A DNA stretch of 64,000 bases from Candidatus Brocadia sp. (GCA_021646415.1 SOEU01000003.1:124001-188000); one strand, 5' to 3'; positions 7,859 through 17,457 are shown, numbered from the stretch's first letter. Translations and numbers: made by a program. The notes: generated by a model not told the origin, from the sequence alone.

Positions 7859-9412
7859 TCACCTCCACTCAAAACGATACAAAGCCAGCCAATTATAGTC
7901 GGCCACTCCATATCGATCCCTCTTGAATTCCACCAGCTTTTTCAGTCTGCCCTTATACTTATCCCGCTCAAAGAGCTTGGACGATATGAGGATATGCCCG
8001 GGTTTCTTCTTCAAGCGCTCCAGATCCTTGATGACCCCACTCATCCGCGACACGAAATACACGTGGCTGTTCTTCTTGTCACACCACTCAGGGGCATAAT
8101 ATTGAAACAAACGCCAGTCGTTCAAACAATAAAATTTCGTATCATTCTTATCATAGTTATTTGTTATATAGTTTATCGTAGAGACGGAAGGTGGTTCTTC
8201 ATTCCTGTTCATTGAAACGATCTTTAATGAATCAATCGTTTGAGAAACAACAAAGGCAAGCACTATTGCAAAAAATAACATGATGCCATATTTCCTGTTT
8301 TTTAAGTGGATAGTGAATATATGCCATAAACCCGCAGTCACCACAATAATCAAAAAAGGTATAAGCACCATGATCTGTCGAATGGCGTCTTGCACGAGGG
8401 CAATCCATAAAAAGTAAGGGATAAAAAACGCCATGAAGAACTTATTCCTGAGATTCCATTTTTCCTGAATAAAAAAATACACCATGGAAACCACAAGAAT
8501 AATCGTTGGAACAACCCTGAGAAGGGACGTGTCTGTCCACCAGGTGCCCAAACTGTGAGCGCTGAGATTGTAAAAAATGTCGAAAAAGCGTTCGCCATAA
8601 TCGTCGGTGGTGATGATGGAGTTTCCTTCCCGGTAAAAATGATAATCGGCGTGGCCTAGGAATTTCTTGTAAAACCTATATGGGGTAAAATGGATAATGA
8701 GATAACCCAACCATGCAGCTACGCCAAGTAGCAGACCAGACAATCCCCATACTATTACCTTTCTGCCGCAAACCATTTGTATCAGTTGATATCCCGTATA
8801 TGCCATTATGGGTAGTAAAGCGAGATAGGTAACCCTGACACCCAGCCCCAACCCTAATAGTACGCCACCCCATGCAAGGTATTTCAGTGAAGCCTGAGAT
8901 TGAGTATTTTCATGGGTGCGCTCCAATGCCATGTAAAAAAACAGGATAGCCGTAATAACAAAAAATAAACCAAAGGCATCCGATAGTGGTTTTTCTGCCT
9001 GCAACCAAACCTGTGGATTAACAATGTAAAAGACCGCAGTAAGAATAGCCACTTCCCGGGAAAACGTACGTCTTGCGAGTTCATACAGCGGAAATACGGC
9101 AAGACTGCTAAACAAGATACCAGAAAAGATCAATGATTGTATATCCGATCCAAGAATCTTGTACCAAATCCAGCTTACGAACATGTAAACCGGATAGCCA
9201 GGAAAGTGTGGTTGATCATGCAGGATGTCATAACCCTTTGATAAACCAAAAGCGAAATTTACACTGTCCCATTCGTCGATGTACTTGCCAAAATACAATA
9301 ATCGGGTGATCAGACAGATACCCACTGCCACTGTGGGAATTATGTAACCTTGCCAGGAGATCATTTTTGTCTGATACGGTATATTCAATTTATAATTAAT
9401 AGTTGTCTGCAT
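7859..9412 (-). CDS. GT-C family membrane glycosyltransferase (GT39/ArnT-like)
   Basis: The protein of about 517 residues has roughly ten hydrophobic membrane segments and the layout of GT-C enzymes, which transfer sugars from polyprenyl-phosphate donors outside the membrane. The first extramembrane loop has YIDEWDSVNFAFGLSKGYD, with the acidic DEWD pair expected near the catalytic Asp, followed by HFPGYPVY. The C-terminal 90 residues form a soluble domain. Several starts are possible (GTG 9454, ATG 9412, ATG 9364) and none has a good ribosome site; I use 9412. A protein or surface-polymer glycosylation role would fit the Gly-Ser-tailed secreted neighbours, as inference. Confidence 0.7.
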   Translation of the reverse strand: MQTTINYKLNIPYQTKMISWQGYIIPTVAVGICLITRLLYFGKYIDEWDSVNFAFGLSKGYDILHDQPHFPGYPVYMFVSWIWYKILGSDIQSLIFSGILFSSLAVFPLYELARRTFSREVAILTAVFYIVNPQVWLQAEKPLSDAFGLFFVITAILFFYMALERTHENTQSQASLKYLAWGGVLLGLGLGVRVTYLALLPIMAYTGYQLIQMVCGRKVIVWGLSGLLLGVAAWLGYLIIHFTPYRFYKKFLGHADYHFYREGNSIITTDDYGERFFDIFYNLSAHSLGTWWTDTSLLRVVPTIILVVSMVYFFIQEKWNLRNKFFMAFFIPYFLWIALVQDAIRQIMVLIPFLIIVVTAGLWHIFTIHLKNRKYGIMLFFAIVLAFVVSQTIDSLKIVSMNRNEEPPSVSTINYITNNYDKNDTKFYCLNDWRLFQYYAPEWCDKKNSHVYFVSRMSGVIKDLERLKKKPGHILISSKLFERDKYKGRLKKLVEFKRDRYGVADYNWLALYRFEWR

Positions 9413-9454
9413 AAAATTATGGTAACTGTTCACGTGGTATGTGTAATGATACAC

Positions 9455-9585
9455 AACAACCCCCTGATCCCCCTTTTTTAAGGGGGGACTTTCTCAATTC
9501 CCTTAAACTTCATCGTGAGCGCTCAGCCGAACGAAAAGAGAGACTTTTTGAATCCCCCTTAAAAAAGGGGGCAAGGGGGTTGTTT
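9455..9585. repeat. MITE-like palindromic intergenic repeat
   Basis: Arms containing CCCCTTTTTTAAGGGGG (about 9455-9488) and CCCCTTAAAAAAGGGGG (about 9551-9585), each next to an AACCCCC run, form an inverted repeat. Between them lies GTGAGCGCTCAGCCGAACG, a motif that recurs in degenerate form at about 49735-49780 and 56841-56876. It separates the glycosyltransferase from the flavoenzyme upstream. Confidence 0.6.
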
Positions 9586-9678
9586 TTCACGCTCATTTTC
9601 GAATATTGGCAGAACTGTAACAAATTAATGGAATAATTCGACCCGGATATTCACGTTTCCGTGTGCACTCTCGCCTTT

Positions 9679-11106
9679 TTAGGCAGTTACAGAAGTTACC
9701 TCAATCAATTCCTTTTCTGAACGCATCAATTGCACGTCCGTCTTCTTGCTTACATTATCCAGCATGAGATTCTGGGCTGCTGTTATCCCCATCTCCATGG
9801 CCGTGTCCATAAAGATGTACCGGAAGGTACCCTGCCTGCCGCACGTAATCAAGTTTTCGTACTGATCCAGAAAATCAAAGAGTTTCTGCCTGTGCATTGC
9901 ATAATCAAGGCTATAGACAGGATAGCCATGGGTTACGCTTGTTGTAAAATAGTCAATGACTTTGTCCTGAATATCAATCCCCAGTTCCTTTAAATCTGCA
10001 AGACAACGCTTCAGTAAGCTTTCCCCGGGACAATTCCAGATTTCGTCGTTCTCGTTGCAGGGAATTTCCAGCATAACGGACGTCTTTCCTTCCGGTGCGC
10101 TAAAGGGGCTCCGTCTCTTTGGCTCCTGGATACGTGTCATGATATATTTCCCTTCTGAGACATACATCCACGTATTATCACTTATATCAGGAAGGTCGAC
10201 CAGGATATTTAAAAATCTCACAGAACGAAACGTTAGAGGTAAGGTATGACAGATAACATCCTTTGTAAGATACTCCGGGAATGCCTTTATGAGATCTGGC
10301 AGAGGGATCGTGGAAATAACTGCATCACAATCAATACTTTTTGTAACGCCCCGCTGCATGTAACACACCCTTTCAACGTTACTATTGTTTACCTGTATAC
10401 CGGAAACCGTTGCATTCAGGATGATTTTTCCGCCCATTCTTGAGATTTCTTCGCTCATGATATCAAACATCTGCCCTATACCTTTCTTTGGGTAAAAATA
10501 ACCCTTGGCATAGGTTCGGGGGGTACCTTTCTTCAATTTAAGGAGCCGGAAAAGGACGTCTTTAAGGTTCAGCAACGAAATCCTCTGGGACGCCCAATCA
10601 TTTGAAATGAGTTTAGGGGATATGCCCCATAGTTTTTCAGTATAAGGACCAAAGAATAAATCATAAAGTGTTCGGCCGAAGCGGTTGACAATCCAATCCT
10701 CAAAAGAAATATCTTTTTTCCGGAAAACAACTCTGGAGACGGCAGCAATTAGATACGAGGTAAATGCCTTCAGATTTGTCCAGAGGTCCATCTTCAGAAA
10801 GATATCCCTGGCAGACAGGGGATAATCAAAGGTCTTCCCTTTTAACAAAATAACGCTCTTCCGATTAGAAGTTAAGAGCTCCTCGCCCATCATTTTACAA
10901 ACATTTTCAACAAGTTCCTGGTTTTTTGAGATAAAACGGTGTCCCCCAAGGTCAAAACGATAATCCTTGTATTCATTCGTGATACATAATCCGCCAACCC
11001 TGGATTCTTTTTCAATGACGGTGACATCATGTCCATACCTGGACAATTCCCAGGCGGCTGATAAACCACAAGGCCCGCCGCCAAGTACAAGTATCTTTTT
11101 CTTCAT
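9679..11106 (-). CDS. FAD-dependent amine-oxidase/UDP-galactopyranose mutase-like protein
   Basis: The 475-residue protein starts with a classical Rossmann FAD-binding motif (VLGGGPCGLSAAWELSRYG, then VIEKESRVGGLC) and has the DLGGHRFIS segment of protoporphyrinogen-oxidase and UDP-galactopyranose-mutase relatives. The middle part has FFGPYTEKLWGISPKLIS and a TYAKGYFYPKKGIGQ loop. The C-terminal NLITCGRQGTFRYIFMDTAMEMG completes the flavin fold. Members of this group often sit in surface polysaccharide clusters, and a membrane glycosyltransferase follows here. The substrate cannot be told from sequence. The ATG at 11106 follows AAAGGAG. Confidence 0.75.
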   Translation of the reverse strand: MKKKILVLGGGPCGLSAAWELSRYGHDVTVIEKESRVGGLCITNEYKDYRFDLGGHRFISKNQELVENVCKMMGEELLTSNRKSVILLKGKTFDYPLSARDIFLKMDLWTNLKAFTSYLIAAVSRVVFRKKDISFEDWIVNRFGRTLYDLFFGPYTEKLWGISPKLISNDWASQRISLLNLKDVLFRLLKLKKGTPRTYAKGYFYPKKGIGQMFDIMSEEISRMGGKIILNATVSGIQVNNSNVERVCYMQRGVTKSIDCDAVISTIPLPDLIKAFPEYLTKDVICHTLPLTFRSVRFLNILVDLPDISDNTWMYVSEGKYIMTRIQEPKRRSPFSAPEGKTSVMLEIPCNENDEIWNCPGESLLKRCLADLKELGIDIQDKVIDYFTTSVTHGYPVYSLDYAMHRQKLFDFLDQYENLITCGRQGTFRYIFMDTAMEMGITAAQNLMLDNVSKKTDVQLMRSEKELIEVTSVTA

Positions 11107-11225
11107 TTTCCGTACTCCTTTACATTGTCAGGACACAGATCCATCCAGATAAAACAAGTTATATTTATTTCAAAATCCCGATAATCCGTGTTTATCCGTA
11201 TCCCAAAAAATCCTATATAATTAAA

Positions 11226-12701
11226 CTAAAAATATGTTGCGACAGAAAACAAAAAGGCGTTATTGGCTGTATCAGGCATGTCTTTTTCTTCCATATTTAT
11301 TTGATAGTCCAACTTGAAGACCGTGTCTTCGGTGTAGCGATAGTTCAGACCTGGCGTGAGCCGGTTTCTTAACCAATGAACCCTTTGAAAATTATCATCC
11401 CTGCCGGCTGTTTGTACCTGACCCCACCGTAAAACGCCGGTAAAAGTCGAATTATCGGTAAAAATACCCGGGCTCCACGTTTTCAATATAGAGGGCATAA
11501 AGTGATACCTGGCTTCCAGATAGTATCCCCACATATCGTCGGTAATACCGGCATCCTCTGCAAAGCTATCCGTTTCTATAAAGGCATAAGCACCTTCCCC
11601 TACAAACTCGAAAGGGCCTCTTTGATAAATAAAATCCAGCGCCGAGATAGTCAGTTGATTGTCATTCTTTTCGTCATACCGGCTGGTATATGCAGAACCA
11701 CCAAACTCAAGACCTATAAATGGGCTAAAGGCCACGCGACCCACAACACCAGGACTCTTATTATAGTTATCATTGAAATACGCCCCTCCGGAACCCTTTG
11801 CACCCCTCAGCCCATTCACTTCGCCGATACGGGAGGTACCATCGACATCCAGGCCGTTAAATACACCGTTGATAACATAAATTTCATAATCAAGCTTACT
11901 TAGCTCTGATGGATAAAGGGTACCAAAGAAACCCATTCCTAAGTCTGTAAGGGTAGTCGGGATAATTAACTGGTCTACTAATGGACGGTCAGTAAAATCT
12001 TGCAAAGGAGAATCGTGCACTAAATTAAATTTTCCCAAAGGTGTAAGAAGATATCCACCCCTCCAATTGATCCAATCGGTCAACAAAAAATCCATGGTTG
12101 CAAATTCAAGGATCACCTCTCCATCTCTGCCCCCCCCCTCGCCGCCGAACTCAAATTCTATTTCTGCGGCAAGTTTTACACGGTCTGAAATATCGGAGTA
12201 GATAAAGGGGATAAATCGTTTCTGGGTAAAACCATGTGCGGCATCTTCATCTTCCGGGGCCCTGAATTCAAAGTCCATGTAACCGCCGAGGTAGGTATTT
12301 CTCCCAAATCTCCTCAGAAACGGTTTTGTATAGACCCCCCCAAAAGTCGGTGCAAGCTTTTTTTCAGCTAATTCAGCCCCCGGTCTGGCTAAATAAGGCA
12401 CCTCTTCCTGTTCCTCCCCTACTGCGGTTTCTCTCATAATTGCAGGCTGTGCTGGTGCTTCTTCTACGGCAATTTTTACTTCCTTTTTCTGCACTTCTTC
12501 CCTTAAGGATGCAATTTCCTTCTCTTTTTGGGAGTCCTTTTCAATTTGCTGCTTGAGCAGATCCTTTATTTCTTTCAATTCTTGTTCGAGCATTTCAACT
12601 TTATTCTTTAATGCCTCAGTTTCGGAAGACTGTCCGAAGGCATTGGCAATGAGAAAAGTTAACGCTAAAGGTACTACGATAAGAAGATGTAAGTAACGCA
12701 T
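11226..12701 (-). CDS. Outer-membrane porin with N-terminal coiled coil
   Basis: The 491-residue protein has a signal peptide ending at ANAFG, then a coiled coil (residues about 27-75, with leucine/isoleucine heptads), an Ala/Pro/Glu linker, and a long series of amphipathic beta strands ending in the C-terminal FSVATYF. The terminal Phe is the usual outer-membrane beta-barrel signal. The layout resembles OprP/OprO and other phosphate-selective-porin-like barrels with a periplasmic coiled coil. A Fur-like box lies 28-42 bases upstream, so iron or another metal may control it. The specificity is unknown. Confidence 0.75.
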   Translation of the reverse strand: MRYLHLLIVVPLALTFLIANAFGQSSETEALKNKVEMLEQELKEIKDLLKQQIEKDSQKEKEIASLREEVQKKEVKIAVEEAPAQPAIMRETAVGEEQEEVPYLARPGAELAEKKLAPTFGGVYTKPFLRRFGRNTYLGGYMDFEFRAPEDEDAAHGFTQKRFIPFIYSDISDRVKLAAEIEFEFGGEGGGRDGEVILEFATMDFLLTDWINWRGGYLLTPLGKFNLVHDSPLQDFTDRPLVDQLIIPTTLTDLGMGFFGTLYPSELSKLDYEIYVINGVFNGLDVDGTSRIGEVNGLRGAKGSGGAYFNDNYNKSPGVVGRVAFSPFIGLEFGGSAYTSRYDEKNDNQLTISALDFIYQRGPFEFVGEGAYAFIETDSFAEDAGITDDMWGYYLEARYHFMPSILKTWSPGIFTDNSTFTGVLRWGQVQTAGRDDNFQRVHWLRNRLTPGLNYRYTEDTVFKLDYQINMEEKDMPDTANNAFLFSVATYF

Positions 12702-12728
12702 AATCAGATCACCTCAAGAAAAATTAAC

Positions 12729-12743
12729 TGAGACTCATTCTCA
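12729..12743 (-). promoter_or_regulatory. Fur-like operator upstream of the porin gene
   Basis: TGAGACTCATTCTCA (minus strand TGAGAATGAGTCTCA) is a near-palindrome with the TGAGA...TCTCA half-sites of Fur boxes. It sits 28-42 bases before the porin ATG, where a repressor would block the promoter. The assignment to Fur rests on the motif only. Confidence 0.5.
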
Positions 12744-12871
12744 ATACATGGGAAAAATTATATAATCTATCTAAAAATTGTCAAGGATATTTTAAAATAT
12801 TTTTGACTCCGTGCCAGAACCGATATGGATATTTTTTCTTGCTGTTACGGCAATCATTGGATAAGGAAAAG

Positions 12872-12919
12872 TGTGCCATGTCACAATTCTGTGATGTCAC
12901 ACAAATGTGCCATGTCACA
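12872..12919. repeat. Three TGTGnCATGTCACA-like palindromes
   Basis: TGTGCCATGTCACA occurs at 12872-12885 and 12906-12919, with a shortened TGTGATGTCACA between them at 12890-12901. The outer copies are 34 bases apart, roughly three helical turns. The half-sites resemble those of CRP/FNR-family regulators but the spacing is shorter than for CRP. They lie between the divergent porin and SBBP genes. Confidence 0.45.
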
Positions 12920-13127
12920 CTTTTTCACTTCCTTTGACAAACCAGCCGCACACCATCACCGTATCATAACATCGATTTTATATGATCCTTACTACAAATA
13001 CACTGCAAAAAATATTTTTTAATGATTTATGGCATATTTTTTGATCATAATCTTCAATTACAAATATTATGCAGGCACTTTCATGGCATATACACATGCT
13101 TATTACAATACATTCGTATTTTTTAGT

Positions 13128-13155
13128 TTGAGTATGTATCAATTTTGTGGATAAT
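13128..13155 (+). promoter_or_regulatory. Sigma-70-type promoter before riboswitch 1
   Basis: TTGAGT at 13128-13133 and GATAAT at 13150-13155 are separated by 16 bases. Transcription would start about 30 bases before the riboswitch core, which is the expected distance. Confidence 0.45.
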
Positions 13156-13189
13156 GTTCAGTAACTGAGACGAGTAATACAACAGAAAA

Positions 13190-13290
13190 AGACACTCGAT
13201 AAAGGCAAACCCTGAGTGATCAGGGGACGCAAAGCAAAGGGTCTTAGCTAAAAAACGGTTTAAGCGGCTAAAAATAAGACAGCCTTACTG
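13190..13290 (+). promoter_or_regulatory. Cyclic di-GMP-I (GEMM) riboswitch
   Basis: The segment has the conserved GEMM core: GGCAAACC (13204-13211), a stem with a GTGA tetraloop (CCTGA-GTGA-TCAGG), GGACGCAAAGC (13225-13235), and a second helix GTCTTA/TAAGAC acting as receptor arm. AAGGC at 13202-13206 can pair with GCCTT at 13282-13286 to close the aptamer. GEMM-I RNAs bind the second messenger c-di-GMP. The next element is a terminator whose 5' arm overlaps the closing strand, so ligand binding would favour read-through into the gene at 13387. A second, related copy lies at 40622-40730 on the other strand. Confidence 0.85.
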
Positions 13291-13335
13291 CCGAAGATGT
13301 TTTGGTAAAAATCTTTGCAGTAAGGCTTTTTTTGT
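13281..13335 (+). terminator. Riboswitch-controlled intrinsic terminator
   Basis: AGCCTTACTGC at 13281-13291 pairs perfectly with GCAGTAAGGCT at 13317-13327, followed by a run of T. It lies between the aptamer and the start of the SBBP gene and shares the GCCTT segment with the closing helix of the aptamer. Confidence 0.85.
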
Positions 13336-13386
13336 TTTAACAAATTTCCTCTGAGGAAAAACGTGAAGGGAAAGGAGATGGGTCAA

Positions 13387-16300
13387 ATGGAGCGGAATAG
13401 GATTTTTGTAGTGCCGGTATGCCTGTTCTTGATTATGGTATGGACAAATACTCTTCTGGCAGAACAAGCAAACAAAGGTAAACTGCAGAAGGCAGATGTT
13501 ATTCAAAGGACGAAGAAACTCCAGATGCCTTTTATAACTAATGAAGGGCAAACCAATGAAAGGGTAATGTTCTATGCCAGCACCTTTGGGGGGACGGTAT
13601 TTGTCACAAAAGACGGGGAGATTGTCTATGCCCTGCCTCATCGAAAAAATGCAGGGGAATCTGATGATGTGCATCATTACTCCCCCCGGCCTGATTCTTC
13701 AGAACAGACAGACCCTCTGCACAAAAGGAAACAAGGCACTGCTGAAGCTAAACACGAAAAAGGGGGAAAAGGAGTAGTATTGAAAGAGGAAATCATAGGC
13801 GGAAGCATTGATACGATAAAAGGGGAAAAGAAAGACATTTCAACAGTGAACGACTTCAGGGGAAATGATCCTTCGAAGTGGAAGACCAATATCCCAACGT
13901 ATGAGATAGTAACCCTTGGAGAGGTATACAAGGGAATAGAATTAAAACTAAAGGCGTATGGAAATAATGTCGAAAAACTTTTTTATGTGAAGCCCGGTGC
14001 TGACCCCGGGGTGATAAGGCTGAAACTGAGCGGGGTACAGGCATTAAGGGTGAATGAGGAGGGGCAGCTTGAGGCAGAGACGGCGTTAGGAACGGTCAAA
14101 TTCACAAAACCCATAGTCTATCAGGAATCCAAAGTTCCTTCTCCTAGTACAAAAGAAAGCATTTCTTCCGCTCCCCTTGCGGGAAAGGATGAAGGAGGTC
14201 CCGGGCACAGGCAATACATTGAATCTACGTATGTTGTAATAGGGAATGAGTATAGTTTTAAACTGGGAGACTATGACAGGACACGGGGGGTTGTAATAGA
14301 TCCCCTCCTTACATCTACATGTCTTGGTGGTTCTGGGGGATTTGGTTATGATTTTGGTAATACTTTAAAAACAGACATAAACGGTTATATCTATATTGCC
14401 GGCAATACATGGTCATCAAATTTTCCTACATCTATCGGTGCTTATGATAATTTCATTAATTATTCTTCTTCAGAAGCCTTTGTATCAAAGTTCAGCGGAG
14501 ATTTAGCAACCCTCCTTGCTTCTACGTATTTAGGAGGATCTGATTGGGACAGCCTTAGTTCTTTAGCTATTGATGGTAATGGGAATATTTTCGTGGTAGG
14601 GGAAACCCGGTCTTTAGATTTTCCAACAACAAACGAAGCTTATGATTCTTCGTATAATGGTGGTGGGTATTATGATGATAAAGGTGAATACTATGAAGAA
14701 GGTGATGCCTTTGTATCAAAGCTCGATGGGAATTTAACAAGTCTCCTTGCGTCTACATATTTGGGAGGTTCTGCCAGTGACGGAGCCTTTTCTATAGGTA
14801 TCAACTCAGATGGCAATATCTATGTAGCCGGTTGGACTTCATCGTCAGATTTTCCAACAACTCCAGGTGCTTATGATACTTCTTTTGGTGGTTATTCTAA
14901 TGCCTTTTTATCAAAGCTCAATGGTGATTTAACCAGCCTCCTTGCCTCCACATATCTGGGATCTGGTTATGAGGAAGGCAATTCTATAGCGATAGATGCA
15001 GGAGGAAATATCTATGTGACGGGTCTGACTTTGTCATCAGACTTCCCAACAACCACCGGTGCTTATGATACTTCTTTTAATAGTAGTGGTAGTACCGATG
15101 CTTTTGTATCAAAGTTCAGTGCTGATTTAACAGACCTCCTTGCATCTACATATTTGGGTGGCCTTGGCGATGATTCTGGCAATTCCATAGCCATAGGCCC
15201 TGATGGCAATATTTATGTAGCTGGCACAACTAGATCATCAGATTTTCCGACGTCTTCAGGAGTATATGATACAAATTATAACGGTGGAAATTATGATGCA
15301 TTTGTATCAAAGTTCAGTGCTGATTTAACAGACCTCCCTGCATCTACATATTTGGGTGGCCTTGGCGATGATTCTGGCAATTCCATAGCCATAGGCCCTG
15401 ATGGCAATATTTATGTAGCTGGCACAACTGGATCATCAGATTTTCCGACGTCTTCAGGAGTATATGATACAAATTATAACGGTGGAAATTATGATGCATT
15501 TGTATCAAAGTTCAGCGCTGATTTAACAGACCTCCCTGCATCTACATATTTGGGTGGCCTTGGCGATGATTCTGGCAATTCCATAGCCATAGGCCCTGAT
15601 GGCAATATTTATGTAGCTGGCTATACTGAGTCATTAGATTTTCCAACGACTCCTAGCGCTTATGATAGTTCATATAATGGTGCTACAGATGTTTTTGTAT
15701 CAAGATTTAATAGTGATTTATCAAATATTTTATCCTCTACATATTTGGGAGGATCTACGGGTTATGATACAGGCAATTCTATTGCCATAGATAAAAGTGG
15801 ACACATTTATGTAACTGGCTGGACTACATCATCAGATTTTCCAACAACCACCGGCGCTTATGATGCTTCATATAATGGTGGCGGGTATGACTATGACGTT
15901 ATTATATCGAGGCTAAATACTGATTTAACAGACCTCCTTGCATCTACATATTTAGGTGGACTTGGCGATGATACTGGTAATTCAATAACCATAGACTCAG
16001 ATGGAAATATCTATGTGGCTGGTTACACAAATTCATCGGATTTCCCAACAACTCCGGGTGCATACGATACCTCATACAATAATGGTAGCGCTTTTGTATC
16101 AAAACTCAGCGGTGATTTAACAGACCTCCTTGCTTCGACATATTTGGGTGGGTCTTCAAGCTATAGTTCAGGTAATTCTATGGTTACGGATTCTAATGGT
16201 AATATTTATGTTGCTAATGTTTCTTCTATATTAAAGCTAGATGAAACACTAACAAATCTCCTTGCATCCACAACTTTAAATGGAGGAACTATCGGGGCTA

Positions 16301-17457
16301 TGGCCATAAGTCTAAGCGGAAATATTTATGTAACTGGTATTGCTGGTTCAAATTTCCAAACCACTCCTGGCGCTTATGATACTTCTTTTAATGGTAGTGG
16401 TAGTACCGATGCTTTTGTATCCAAGCTTAGTGCTGATTTAAAAGACCTCCTTGCTTCGACATATTTGGGTGGCCTTTCCAGCGATTCTGGAAATTCCATA
16501 GCCACAGGCTTCGATGGCAGTATTTATGTAACCGGAGAAACCTTTTCTTCAGATTTTCCAACAACTCCTGGCGCTTATGATGATTCCCTTAACTATTCTG
16601 ATGCTTTCATATCAAAGCTTAGTGAAGATTTAACAAGTCTCCTTGCATCTACATACTTAGGAGGTGCAGAAGGGTCTTCTTCCGGCAACTCTATAGCAAT
16701 AGACTCAGCTGGAGGTATATTTGTAACTGGTTGGACTCAATCATCAAACTTTCCAACAACTATTGATGCGTATGACACTTCTTATGGCGGAGGAGGTGTT
16801 AATGATGTTTTTGTATCAAAGCTAAACGGAGATTTAAAAAACCTCCTTGCATCCACATATTTAGGTGGATCTGGAGAAGAATTTGGTAATTCTATAGCCA
16901 TAAACTATAATGGAAATGTATATGTGGTAGGTACGACTTATTCACCAGATTTTCCGATATCCGCAGATGCTTACGATACTTTTAACAATGAGATCTATCA
17001 TGGTGATATCTTTATTTCGCAGTTTGACAGTAATCTTTCCGCTCAAGTAACGCCAACACCGACTCCAACACCAAGTCCGGTTGTGACACCCACTCCCAAT
17101 CCTGAAATTATCCCTGCAGAGGTAGATATAAAACCTGGAACAATCAACCTTAAAAGCAAGGGCTGCTTTAAAGCATTTATTAAGCTTCCTTCACCTTATG
17201 CTGTTAATAAAATAGTAACAGATACCATTGGATGTGAAGGGGCGGAAGCCATTAATGGAAAGGTTGGCAAGGATCGATTTATTGCGACATTTAAAAGGCA
17301 AGACTTAGATTCAGATTCTGATGAAGAACTTACCGTTAGCGGTGAATTAGAAGACGGTACAAAATTCGAAGGAAGCGACATTGTGAAGATGATAAAACAA
17401 ATCAGGATTTATCATGGTAAAAGCAAGACGTTGATGGGAAGAAGACCAAGAGAATAG
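13387..17457 (+). CDS. Giant secreted SBBP beta-propeller repeat protein
   Basis: The protein has about 1,356 residues. After a signal peptide (ending near LLAEQA) comes an N-terminal domain typical of SBBP proteins (FITNEGQTNERVMFYA, then PTYEIVTLGEVYKGIELKLKA). Then follow about thirteen repeats of 50-66 residues with the pattern LLASTYLGG...GNSIAIDxxGNIYVxGxTxSSDFPTTxGAYD. A Thr-Pro linker (VTPTPTPTPSP) leads to a C-terminal domain beginning AEVDIKPGTINLKSKG. The protein is probably a cell-surface or matrix component. The ATG at 13387 is chosen because GGAG lies 9 bases upstream; in-frame starts at 13363 and 13378 are weaker. A c-di-GMP riboswitch and terminator precede it, so it should respond to the sessile/motile signal. 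Confidence 0.85.
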   Translation: MERNRIFVVPVCLFLIMVWTNTLLAEQANKGKLQKADVIQRTKKLQMPFITNEGQTNERVMFYASTFGGTVFVTKDGEIVYALPHRKNAGESDDVHHYSPRPDSSEQTDPLHKRKQGTAEAKHEKGGKGVVLKEEIIGGSIDTIKGEKKDISTVNDFRGNDPSKWKTNIPTYEIVTLGEVYKGIELKLKAYGNNVEKLFYVKPGADPGVIRLKLSGVQALRVNEEGQLEAETALGTVKFTKPIVYQESKVPSPSTKESISSAPLAGKDEGGPGHRQYIESTYVVIGNEYSFKLGDYDRTRGVVIDPLLTSTCLGGSGGFGYDFGNTLKTDINGYIYIAGNTWSSNFPTSIGAYDNFINYSSSEAFVSKFSGDLATLLASTYLGGSDWDSLSSLAIDGNGNIFVVGETRSLDFPTTNEAYDSSYNGGGYYDDKGEYYEEGDAFVSKLDGNLTSLLASTYLGGSASDGAFSIGINSDGNIYVAGWTSSSDFPTTPGAYDTSFGGYSNAFLSKLNGDLTSLLASTYLGSGYEEGNSIAIDAGGNIYVTGLTLSSDFPTTTGAYDTSFNSSGSTDAFVSKFSADLTDLLASTYLGGLGDDSGNSIAIGPDGNIYVAGTTRSSDFPTSSGVYDTNYNGGNYDAFVSKFSADLTDLPASTYLGGLGDDSGNSIAIGPDGNIYVAGTTGSSDFPTSSGVYDTNYNGGNYDAFVSKFSADLTDLPASTYLGGLGDDSGNSIAIGPDGNIYVAGYTESLDFPTTPSAYDSSYNGATDVFVSRFNSDLSNILSSTYLGGSTGYDTGNSIAIDKSGHIYVTGWTTSSDFPTTTGAYDASYNGGGYDYDVIISRLNTDLTDLLASTYLGGLGDDTGNSITIDSDGNIYVAGYTNSSDFPTTPGAYDTSYNNGSAFVSKLSGDLTDLLASTYLGGSSSYSSGNSMVTDSNGNIYVANVSSILKLDETLTNLLASTTLNGGTIGAMAISLSGNIYVTGIAGSNFQTTPGAYDTSFNGSGSTDAFVSKLSADLKDLLASTYLGGLSSDSGNSIATGFDGSIYVTGETFSSDFPTTPGAYDDSLNYSDAFISKLSEDLTSLLASTYLGGAEGSSSGNSIAIDSAGGIFVTGWTQSSNFPTTIDAYDTSYGGGGVNDVFVSKLNGDLKNLLASTYLGGSGEEFGNSIAINYNGNVYVVGTTYSPDFPISADAYDTFNNEIYHGDIFISQFDSNLSAQVTPTPTPTPSPVVTPTPNPEIIPAEVDIKPGTINLKSKGCFKAFIKLPSPYAVNKIVTDTIGCEGAEAINGKVGKDRFIATFKRQDLDSDSDEELTVSGELEDGTKFEGSDIVKMIKQIRIYHGKSKTLMGRRPRE
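15115..15620 (+). repeat. 198-base near-identical tandem units in the SBBP gene
   Basis: The segment CTTGGCGATGATTCTGGC recurs at 15163, 15361 and 15559, giving a unit of exactly 198 bases (66 codons). These copies are nearly identical at DNA level whereas other repeats of the gene have drifted apart, which points to recent duplication. Confidence 0.8.
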
